This document shows, piece after piece, positions 27,493 through 35,136 of a stretch of DNA of 64,000 nt. The DNA is from Anaerolineae bacterium (GTDB lineage: Bacteria; Chloroflexota; Anaerolineae; Aggregatilineales; Phototrophicaceae): positions 62,001 through 126,000 of the forward strand of contig JAJEAA010000028.1 of the NCBI GenBank assembly GCA_022824365.1, read 5' to 3'. Below the pieces are notes generated by a model. That model was not told where the DNA came from. It was given only the letters and a program-made list of their open reading frames with translations, and did no database searches. A program made the translations under genes and the position numbers. Within the stretch, counting starts at the first letter, position 1, and each line of letters begins with the position of its first letter.

Positions 27493-28452
27493 CTAGGCGG
27501 ACTCCGGCTCCAACTCCTCCATCGGCGCGTCCCGGCCGAGTATCGGCAGTTCGCCTTTTTCCCAAGCGACCAAAAGCGGCACCGCCGTGAAAATCGACGA
27601 GTAAGTGCCGGAAAGCAGGCCGATGAAGAGAATCGCGATGAACTGCTTCACCGTCTCGCCACCGAAGAGCAGAATCGCAATCATGATGAAGAAGGCATTT
27701 AACTGAGTCGCCAGCGAGCGGTGAATCGTCTCCCAAATGCTGCGATTCACGATCGTTTCGTATGGCTCGCCCAGATGTTTCGGGATGTTCTCCCGGATGC
27801 GGTCGAAAACCACGATGGAGTCTTGCACGGAAAAGCCGACCACTGTCAGCACGGCGGTGAGGAAGAGCGCGTCGATCTCCCAGCCGAGCAACAGGCCGAA
27901 TAGCGACATCACGCCCATCACCACCAGAATATCGTGGATCATGGCGGCGATTGCGCAGACGCCGTAGCGAATGGCGTTTGGCACCTGCCGGAATGCGATT
28001 ACGATGAAGCCCGTGATGACCAATGCGCCAACAGCAACAGCCGCCAGCGCCGAGCGCGTGACTTCTTGCCCGATCGTCGCCGAGACTGTCTCCACGCGGA
28101 AACTGCCGCGATCGATTGGCGCCAATTCACCGAGACGGGCAAGGATATCGTTTGTGACGCTGACATCATGGAAGCTGGCGCGGACAGACCAGCGCCAGGC
28201 AGCGGCGCTTCCGATTTGCTGGATGATGACGCTATCATCGCCGACCGATGTGAAGACGCGACGGATGCCATCTTCTGTCGCGCCCGCATCGTTGAATTTT
28301 AACTCATAGATGCTGCCGCCTAGGAAGTCGATGCTCAAGCGGAAGGGCGCGCCGGTTGAGACGGTCGAGAAGATCATGATGGCCAGCCCCGGCACGATGA
28401 TTAAGGCGGAGAGAAGGAAGAACCAGCGGCGTTTCTGTACGATGTTAAACAT
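27493..28452 (-). CDS. secF: Protein translocase subunit SecF
   Basis: The 319-residue protein has six hydrophobic segments and the SecD/SecF export motif around RLSIDFLGGSIYELKF. GFSVQDSIVVFDRIRENI (about 203-220) is the conserved TM4-5 region. With SecD and YajC it uses the proton-motive force to complete export. It follows secD by 13 nt in the yajC-secD-secF order. Confidence 0.96.
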   Translation of the reverse strand: MFNIVQKRRWFFLLSALIIVPGLAIMIFSTVSTGAPFRLSIDFLGGSIYELKFNDAGATEDGIRRVFTSVGDDSVIIQQIGSAAAWRWSVRASFHDVSVTNDILARLGELAPIDRGSFRVETVSATIGQEVTRSALAAVAVGALVITGFIVIAFRQVPNAIRYGVCAIAAMIHDILVVMGVMSLFGLLLGWEIDALFLTAVLTVVGFSVQDSIVVFDRIRENIPKHLGEPYETIVNRSIWETIHRSLATQLNAFFIMIAILLFGGETVKQFIAILFIGLLSGTYSSIFTAVPLLVAWEKGELPILGRDAPMEELEPESA

Positions 28453-28465
28453 GGCTCTCTCTACC

Positions 28466-29962
28466 CTAGGCGCCGAGGATCGCGCGATTGTTGGCGACGG
28501 CGCCGCGGAAAAGGCCGACGAGAATATACAGGAAGGTGCGCGTTACGATTACCGCGGTGAAGAGGTTCAGCACCAAACCGATGGCTAGCGTGACCGCGAA
28601 ACCGGCGACAATGCTCGCGCCCGGCGTCTGCCCGAACATGAATAAGATGCCGCAAATGATGATGGTGGACAGGTTAGAATCTCGAATAGATGTCCAGGCG
28701 CGGTCGAAGCCGGCTTTAAGCGCCGCCTCCAACGGCAAGCCGGCGCGCAGTTCCTCCTTGATCCGCTCAAATATTAGAATGTTGCCGTCAACCGCCGTGC
28801 CAATGGATATCAAGAAACCGGTGATGGCTGGCAACGTGAGCGTCACGGGCAGCAACTTGAAGACGGCGATATTGAGGAAAATAAAGACGACCAGCGCCAG
28901 ATCGGCGGCCAGGCCGGGCAGGCGATAGTAGATGAGCATGAAGGCGAGCACGACAATGACGCCGACCACGCCGGCCTGCACACTGAGGCGGACGGATTCC
29001 TGGCCCAGCGTCGCGCCGACTTCCTGAGTGCTTTCGATACGCAACGGAATGGGCAAGGCGCCGGAACGCAATTGCAGCGCCAGCGTATTCGCCTCGTCTT
29101 CGGTGAATTGACCGGTGATTACGCCACCGGTCGAGAGCTGCGCCTGAATCACCGGCGCCGATAAGACCTCGCCATCGAGCACAATCGCCATTGGCTCGCC
29201 AATACGGTCCCGCGTGAAGCTGCCGAATATGTCCTGAAACTCTTCTTTAATCTCGAAATTGATCATCCATTCCGGCCCGCCTGTGCCCTGCGGCGGCGCC
29301 AAGACTGCGCTGGCCGCCTGCAAGCCGGCGCCGGTCATAACGGTGCGGAAGGGCAAGCCATTGACCGGGTGCGCGCGGCGATTCGCCAGCGGGTCCTCTT
29401 CCCCTTCCGCCAGCACGGCGTCTTTGCGCAAGTCCACCTGTTCGCTGGTGACGATCTCGGCGCCGACGAAACTCCGCACTTGATTGGACAAGCCGCCGAA
29501 ATCCACAAATTCGAGCAAGGCAGTCTGCTGTATGGTTGCGATTGCTTGGGCCGGGTCGCGCACGCCGGGCAGCTCGACCAGGATGCGGTCGCGCCCTTGC
29601 ACCTGCACCGTCGCCTCGCTCAAGCCGAGCGCGTTGACGCGGCGAGATACGTTATTTGCTGTTTCGTTCAAATCTTCCGGCGTGAAGTTCTCCGCCGATA
29701 TATCCGCCTGCAAGAGCACGCGCAAGCCGCCGACCAGATCCAGCCCGAGGCTCTGAGTGATGTTCAGCACGAATTCGTTTACGCCGTCGCCGTTTGTATC
29801 GATTTCCAGGTTTTCCGTGCATTTGAGATTGCCTGGCTCAGCGCCTTCCAGCGCGGCGCAGGCCTCAGTCTGCACGCCTTTGAACTCGGGCGGCGTGGCG
29901 ACCCAAACGCAGAAAGCGCTCAATAATACGATAAATGCAAGCCAGCGATCATGGCTGCTCAT
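28466..29962 (-). CDS. secD: Protein translocase subunit SecD
   Basis: The 498-residue protein has a first membrane helix, a P1 periplasmic region (QSLGLDLVGGLRVLLQAD near 69-86; RILVELPGVRDPAQAI) and the conserved TGGVITGQFTEDEANTLA. Five C-terminal helices with GTAVDGNILIFERIKEEL follow. Length is typical of Chloroflexota and Firmicutes SecD. It lies 31 nt after yajC. Confidence 0.96.
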   Translation of the reverse strand: MSSHDRWLAFIVLLSAFCVWVATPPEFKGVQTEACAALEGAEPGNLKCTENLEIDTNGDGVNEFVLNITQSLGLDLVGGLRVLLQADISAENFTPEDLNETANNVSRRVNALGLSEATVQVQGRDRILVELPGVRDPAQAIATIQQTALLEFVDFGGLSNQVRSFVGAEIVTSEQVDLRKDAVLAEGEEDPLANRRAHPVNGLPFRTVMTGAGLQAASAVLAPPQGTGGPEWMINFEIKEEFQDIFGSFTRDRIGEPMAIVLDGEVLSAPVIQAQLSTGGVITGQFTEDEANTLALQLRSGALPIPLRIESTQEVGATLGQESVRLSVQAGVVGVIVVLAFMLIYYRLPGLAADLALVVFIFLNIAVFKLLPVTLTLPAITGFLISIGTAVDGNILIFERIKEELRAGLPLEAALKAGFDRAWTSIRDSNLSTIIICGILFMFGQTPGASIVAGFAVTLAIGLVLNLFTAVIVTRTFLYILVGLFRGAVANNRAILGA

Positions 29963-29993
29963 TCGGGGCTTCCTCCCTCTCCATCAGTCAACT

Positions 29994-30326
29994 TCATGAC
30001 GATGTCCGCTCGGTCTGCGGCTTCTTGATGCCGATGCCGGCGTCATAGGCGAATTGGTCCGGGTCATACACCTGCTGCAAGGCGGCCGTCAGCAGCTTGA
30101 TTCTTACGCCTTCAGCAATCTCGACATCGGCTATGCCTTTGTCCGCATCAATATCCATGATCTTGCCAACGATGCCGCCATAGGTCACGATTTCGTCGCC
30201 GACATGCAGTGAGCGCACGATTTTCTGCTTGTGCTGGAAGGCGCGCTGCTTGGGAAAGACGACCAGCGCCCAATATCCGCCCAGTACAAGCGCAAGCACC
30301 GCGAAGACCAAAACAAACTCTGCCAT
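29994..30326 (-). CDS. yajC: Preprotein translocase accessory protein YajC
   Basis: This 110-residue protein has one N-terminal membrane helix (about 3-24) and the family core HVGDEIVTYGGIVGKIMDID (about 42-61). The tail to PQTERTSS is short. It is first in the operon. A perfect TATAAT on minus (30365 to 30360) lies about 34 bp upstream; its -35 is weak (TGGCTT). Confidence 0.92.
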   Translation of the reverse strand: MAEFVLVFAVLALVLGGYWALVVFPKQRAFQHKQKIVRSLHVGDEIVTYGGIVGKIMDIDADKGIADVEIAEGVRIKLLTAALQQVYDPDQFAYDAGIGIKKPQTERTSS

Positions 30327-30403
30327 CAGTCTCGTCCATATTTTAGGCGCAACGCGAACATTATAGTGACACTACCGCGCATAAGCCAGTCCCTGTCGCT
30401 TGC

Positions 30404-30440
30404 TTGACCAATAGGTGAATCGAACCTACAATACCTATTG
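30404..30440 (+). promoter_or_regulatory. Promoter with embedded inverted repeat
   Basis: TTGACC (30404-30409), a 17 bp spacer and TACAAT (30427-30432) form a good promoter for the gene at 30474. A perfect 8-bp inverted repeat, CAATAGGT (30409-30416) and ACCTATTG (30433-30440), brackets the -10 with one arm directly after the -35. This placement fits a repressor operator. Confidence 0.6.
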
Positions 30441-30473
30441 ATGATTCTCAAGGCAGTCGAGGTGGAATGAATC

Positions 30474-32330
30474 ATGCGCAAGACACTGAGTCGCCATATG
30501 AATGGGATGAGACTGTTGATTTTAGGTGCTGTGTTGGCTTTATTGATAGTGTATCCCACGGCTGCCGGCGATACCTTATTGAGCAACAACATCGGCGACG
30601 GCAACGCCGTTTTCTTCATCGAGGGCGAACCATCGGTCGTGATCAACGGATTCGACCTGACGCCCTTGGGCGTGACGCTGCCGGTGGCTCTTGACGCCGT
30701 CAGTATTTCGGTCGAGACGATAGCGCCGGGCAGCAATATCGACTTGCTGGTCTACCAGGATGGCAACGGCGGTTCGCCGGCGGACGCTTCGCTGGTGTAC
30801 CGGCAACAAGTCGGCATCGGCTTAACGGGCCTCAACAGAATTGAATTGGCTGAGCCGGCTATCATCACCGAGCCGGTCGTATGGGTCGGCTTCAACTTGC
30901 CGGTCGGCTTTGAATTCCACGCCGACACCTCCGGTTCATCGGTCCTGACATATTGGGCTTGGACCAGCGGCGGAACTTTCGACCTTGCGTCTCTTGGATC
31001 CGCAGGTGTATTGGGACCGGGCGACGGCAGCGAACCGGTCAACATCGCCATGGACGGAATCGCGCGCATCACAGCGGAATTGCGGACGGCGGAATTCGAG
31101 GAGGTCGCCGCTGGTATTCCCTTGGGCCGCCAGATTGTGCCCAGCGTCGCGCAGGATACATCAATCATGCGCGCCTACGACGATTGCGGCGGCTTGACCT
31201 TCGATCCTGAAGACATTGAAATCTCGGCTGACTCGTCCTTCACGCTGGACTGCTACGTGGAAGGCGGTTTCCACTCGCCTTCAGCCGTTGCCCAACCCCA
31301 AGACCAAATGCTTGAATTGCTGCGGATGGGCATATTATACAAATTGTTTGCCGAAATCCCCCCGGAATTGCAAGCGAGCGAGGCGGTCAGTACGCTGCCA
31401 GTGCCAGTAACGCATTGCCTGCGCGTTCCGGACGAAGATCTCAACGTCGCAGTCATTGGCGAGGTGCGGGCGGCAATCCCGCCGGCGCAAAGACCCGAGA
31501 ATTGGGTCATCCTGCCGACAGTGCGTTTCGGGGAGTTGATTTGCGCCGAAGTTACAGTGGCCAACTATATCACCTACTTCGTGCCGGAAACCCCAGAGTC
31601 GCCGCAGAACGTGAATCTGGTGCTGGGTTGGACGGAGGTTTATCCGCATCCGTTGTATTGCGGTGTTGACGCCTCTGTTAAGGTGCCGGTTGTTAATACG
31701 GGCCAGGATTGGTTCGACACGGAAGACAGCCACATCACGCTCACGGTCCAGGATATTCATGTATCCTCAAGCATCGTCACCGAGATGAGAAGTTTCGATA
31801 TCGGCACCAGCCAACTGGGGCCGGGCGCTCGCCAGTTCTTCGAACTTGGACCGGTCAACATAGACGCCTATATCGACGAATTGCATCGTCTCCAAGTGAC
31901 GGTCGACGGTGGTCAAGAGGTGGATGAAATCGACGAAGCGGACAATACCTGGTTTACCGAGTACGTATTAACTTTTCCGCCGGGGCGCGACAAGTGCGGG
32001 CCGCCGCCGCTGGAAGGGAAGTTGTTCGGTAGCTGCAGGTTCAGGTTCAATGACGGATACGAAGGCGAAGACGAAGACCTGCACGCAGCGATTCGGGACC
32101 TGGAAAAAGCCTACATTCCTCCTAGGGGTAAGTTCGCGCTTACAGACAATGACGGCAGGGGACCCAAAACCGATGACCTTGCCAACTATGTCATAGACGC
32201 TGTCTCTTCGCATAAATGGGAAATACTCGAAGGCTGGTTCTTCAAAACCCGCGGCAGAATTGCCGACGCGGTAGCGGAATCGATGAAACAGCGCATCGCC
32301 AGAGTATTAGACTGCGAACGTGAAAATTGA
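30474..32330 (+). CDS. Secreted protein with CARDB-like domain
   Basis: The 618-residue protein has a signal peptide (hydrophobic core about 14-27, LLILGAVLALLIVY). A beta-rich region (about 30-210) resembles extracellular adhesion domains. A middle region from about 215 contains scattered Cys, and a CARDB-like Ig segment follows (about 393-500; VNTGQDWFDTEDSHITLTV, EIDEADNTWFTEYVL). The C-terminal 110 residues are charged. There is no lipobox or membrane anchor, so it is probably released or held by partners. No enzyme motif is visible. It starts the plus-strand envelope block behind an operator-like promoter. Confidence 0.65.
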   Translation: MRKTLSRHMNGMRLLILGAVLALLIVYPTAAGDTLLSNNIGDGNAVFFIEGEPSVVINGFDLTPLGVTLPVALDAVSISVETIAPGSNIDLLVYQDGNGGSPADASLVYRQQVGIGLTGLNRIELAEPAIITEPVVWVGFNLPVGFEFHADTSGSSVLTYWAWTSGGTFDLASLGSAGVLGPGDGSEPVNIAMDGIARITAELRTAEFEEVAAGIPLGRQIVPSVAQDTSIMRAYDDCGGLTFDPEDIEISADSSFTLDCYVEGGFHSPSAVAQPQDQMLELLRMGILYKLFAEIPPELQASEAVSTLPVPVTHCLRVPDEDLNVAVIGEVRAAIPPAQRPENWVILPTVRFGELICAEVTVANYITYFVPETPESPQNVNLVLGWTEVYPHPLYCGVDASVKVPVVNTGQDWFDTEDSHITLTVQDIHVSSSIVTEMRSFDIGTSQLGPGARQFFELGPVNIDAYIDELHRLQVTVDGGQEVDEIDEADNTWFTEYVLTFPPGRDKCGPPPLEGKLFGSCRFRFNDGYEGEDEDLHAAIRDLEKAYIPPRGKFALTDNDGRGPKTDDLANYVIDAVSSHKWEILEGWFFKTRGRIADAVAESMKQRIARVLDCEREN

Positions 32331-32381
32331 TTTGACTTTGGGGCTAAGGCCGGTATCTGACACAATAGTTGAGGCATAGCA

Positions 32382-33143
32382 ATGCGTATCGTGACAAACA
32401 AGAAGCTCGTCCGGCGCAATCGCAAGATCACGAATTATCTGTTTTTTGGCACCTTCGGCGCTTTGATCCTGGGCTTCATCGTCATTAACGCCTCGCTCTT
32501 TACCAATGAGACCCCGGATACCTTGACGCTTATCGCGCAGTCGGCGGTCTTGCCAATAGCCTTCGTGCTGACGATTATATCTGTCCGTATGACCAACTTA
32601 TGGGCGCGTGTTCCGCGTCCGGAAAAAGCGATCGAGGATGGCTTAAAAGGGCTTAGCAACAAAAGCGTCTTGTACAACTATTACCACTTCCCGGTTCGCC
32701 ATGTCTTGATTTGCCCCCAGGGCGTATTCGCGATTGTCACTCGTTGGCACGATCAAAAGTTTCTCCTGCGTGATGGAAAGTTTCGCAGCAAGCGCAGCAT
32801 CATCAGCAAGCTCTTCTCCGCGATTCGTTTTGACGGCATCGGCAAACCCTTTCGTGAGGCCGAAGTCGCGCGCGAACATATCCAAAGCGCTATCAGCGAA
32901 GTTGCGCCGGATGTGCCCGTGCGAAGTTTGATTGTCTTCATCGACCCGTCGGCGGAAGTCGAATTTGAGTCCGAGCCCGAGGTTCCGGTTCTCTACGCCG
33001 ATCCCAAGCGGGGACCCAACCTAAAAGAGTATATGCGCGATACCAAACGCCAGCTTGCCGAAGCAGCCGGCGACGCCAAAAACGCCAGCTTGATGCCTCT
33101 AAGCGACGAAGAAATCGAAGCCTTCGAAGAAGCTACCATCTGA
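32382..33143 (+). CDS. Membrane protein with NERD-like domain
   Basis: The 253-residue protein has two membrane helices (about 20-40 and 49-69) and a cytoplasmic part. Within it, VRHVLICPQGVFAIVTRWHDQKF (described in two halves: VRHVLICPQGVFAIV, then TRWHDQKF) recalls the NERD nuclease-related fold. The canonical catalytic Lys after the VFAIV strand appears to be replaced (VTRW), so it may be inactive. It lies 51 nt after the CARDB-like gene and 6 nt before the glycosyltransferase, so all three are probably one operon. Confidence 0.6.
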   Translation: MRIVTNKKLVRRNRKITNYLFFGTFGALILGFIVINASLFTNETPDTLTLIAQSAVLPIAFVLTIISVRMTNLWARVPRPEKAIEDGLKGLSNKSVLYNYYHFPVRHVLICPQGVFAIVTRWHDQKFLLRDGKFRSKRSIISKLFSAIRFDGIGKPFREAEVAREHIQSAISEVAPDVPVRSLIVFIDPSAEVEFESEPEVPVLYADPKRGPNLKEYMRDTKRQLAEAAGDAKNASLMPLSDEEIEAFEEATI

Positions 33144-33149
33144 ACGCGC

Positions 33150-35042
33150 ATGGCTTTGCTGCGCGAATACAGCCTGCTTGTCATCGTTATTTTGCTCGGA
33201 TTCAGCCTGCGAGCGCACGATCTGGAAGCAGTGCCGCTGCGGGGCGATGAAGCCTTCAGCGTACTCTACTGGGCGGACTTGCCTCTGCAAGAATCGCTTT
33301 CCGTCATCGCCGCGTTAGACCCTCATCCTCCATTGGCATTTGCGCTATTTCGATTCTGGCGGCAACTTGTGGATGGGATAGATAGCTCGTTCGCATTGCG
33401 ATATCTGGTAGTACTAGGGAATATCATCGGGGCGCCGGCGATGTTTGCGCTAGGCTGGCGTCTCTCGCGGAAACCTCATGTAGGAATACTATCTGCTCTG
33501 ATGTGGGCTTTGCATCCGCTCGAGATCTGGCATAGTCAAGATTTCCGAAATTACGCTATTTGGGCTGGGCTGAGCGTAACAGCGCTTTGGCTGGGAATAC
33601 GACTTTTCGATCATAAACGGCGCGTTGACTGGTATGCCTATGGCATCGTATCGCTGATGGCGGCCTTGGTTTTCTATGCTGAATTGCTTATCTTATTAGC
33701 GCTGTCGACCTTTGCTATTTTCAGTTGCCGAAACGAATCCAGTTTTCTTCGACGATTCTTGGGGCTGAATAGCATGGTCGCTGGAATAACAGTTATCTTC
33801 TTCATTATTGCTTCGGCGTCAGAGATCGTTTCGGGAAGATACAGCGGCAATCTACAGGCTTTCGCGGTACAGGACTACTTGACGCGTTTTGTGCCGGCGC
33901 TCGTGCTAGGGGAGACGATGCCTTTGGCGTCGCCCGGTCTCTCCGCCCTTATGACCGGGGTTCTGGCGCTGGCTATGTTCGTCTTGTTCCGCGTTTCAAC
34001 AAGAAACTTTTATTTTGTAGCGGCGCTGGTTATTCTCCCGCTTCTGTCCCTTGGTTTAATCGCGTCTTTCCGCAACGTTTTCCATCCTCGATACGTCCTG
34101 GCGGTAGTGCCAGGCGTTATCCTGCTGTTGGCTCTTGGCGGGGACATCACGGCCAGCTATTTGCAGCGCTACGCGAAATTCGGTCAGGCAGCTTTGTCTC
34201 TGCTTTTGCTGCTGCCCTGGTTCGCGCTTGCGATCTTGACACTCGACGCGCACTTCAACGATCCCGCGTTTCGTAAAGCGCCCGCCTGGGATGAACTGGG
34301 CGCCTTTCTGAATTCGCGCGCGGCTGCCGACGAACTGGTGATTCAGCTGGCGGTGGATCCTGCCTTTGGCTATTACTACAACGGAGCGGCGCAAGATATC
34401 GGCCTGCCAATCAAGCCCTACCAGGACGCGGATGAAATCAAGTCCGCGCTTGCCAAGTATAGTGCTGAATTTGCGAGCATTTACGTCGTGGCAAGGGAGC
34501 AGGCGGGCTGGCCGAACGCCGGCGTGGTTGACGAGTGGATGCGGCAAAACATGCAGGAAGTATTAAGTACGGATGCTGCCGGGCTGCCCATTCGACAATA
34601 TATGAGCTGGGACGCTCCTGCCGACATCGGCGACGAATTGGCGCGATTTGACGAGGCGGTCGCTCTGCTGGCTCCCGAGAATTGTCCTATGCTCTTGCCA
34701 ACAGGAGAGTTTGTATTGCGCCTGTATTGGATGCCTCTGTCGCGGACGGCCGGTTCCCTGAAGACCTTCGTTCACGCCTATGGCGAGTTTAATGCGGCGA
34801 CCGGCAGCGCCCTCTGGACGCAAGTTGACCAGTTCCCGCAGGAGGGGCGCCTGGATTCCACTACCTGGGCTATAGGCGTCGCTTTCCGCGATGTTTATTA
34901 CATGCCCGCGCAAGACCTCGCCCGCGGCCGCTATGAAGTCCATGTCGGCTGGTATGATCCTGTCAGCGGCAAGCGACTTGAATTGCCGGATGGCAGCGAC
35001 TCCTTCGCCCTGTGTTCTGTTGAGATTGGCGGCGCCAATTGA
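33150..35042 (+). CDS. GT39/ArnT-like membrane glycosyltransferase
   Basis: The 630-residue protein has a large N-terminal membrane domain with about ten helices (to about 375). Its first external loop reads AVPLRGDEAFSVLYWADL, the acidic loop expected of dolichyl/undecaprenyl-phosphate-sugar transferases (GT-C fold). A soluble C-terminal domain of about 250 residues follows. It should move a lipid-linked sugar to a protein, lipid or polymer outside the membrane; donor and acceptor are unknown. It begins 6 nt after the NERD-like gene. Third-position bases are more AT-rich between about 33350 and 34100 than in neighbours. Confidence 0.75.
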   Translation: MALLREYSLLVIVILLGFSLRAHDLEAVPLRGDEAFSVLYWADLPLQESLSVIAALDPHPPLAFALFRFWRQLVDGIDSSFALRYLVVLGNIIGAPAMFALGWRLSRKPHVGILSALMWALHPLEIWHSQDFRNYAIWAGLSVTALWLGIRLFDHKRRVDWYAYGIVSLMAALVFYAELLILLALSTFAIFSCRNESSFLRRFLGLNSMVAGITVIFFIIASASEIVSGRYSGNLQAFAVQDYLTRFVPALVLGETMPLASPGLSALMTGVLALAMFVLFRVSTRNFYFVAALVILPLLSLGLIASFRNVFHPRYVLAVVPGVILLLALGGDITASYLQRYAKFGQAALSLLLLLPWFALAILTLDAHFNDPAFRKAPAWDELGAFLNSRAAADELVIQLAVDPAFGYYYNGAAQDIGLPIKPYQDADEIKSALAKYSAEFASIYVVAREQAGWPNAGVVDEWMRQNMQEVLSTDAAGLPIRQYMSWDAPADIGDELARFDEAVALLAPENCPMLLPTGEFVLRLYWMPLSRTAGSLKTFVHAYGEFNAATGSALWTQVDQFPQEGRLDSTTWAIGVAFRDVYYMPAQDLARGRYEVHVGWYDPVSGKRLELPDGSDSFALCSVEIGGAN

Positions 35043-35066
35043 TACTATGTGATAATTAAAACTTGA

Positions 35067-35096
35067 TTGGCGCGTTTCAAGGCGCGGCAGTACACT
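35067..35096 (+). promoter_or_regulatory. Promoter of the seven-LysM protein gene
   Basis: TTGGCG (35067-35072), 18 bp and TACACT (35091-35096) lie 40 bp before the ATG at 35137. Confidence 0.45.
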
Positions 35097-35136
35097 GTTT
35101 TGTATAGAGAATTGTTGATCTTTCAAGGCGTATATC

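Noticed and set aside
30411..30430. GTGAATCGAACCT resembling a tRNA T-arm
   Set aside because: No acceptor, D-arm or anticodon arm can be formed around it; it belongs to the promoter and inverted repeat.
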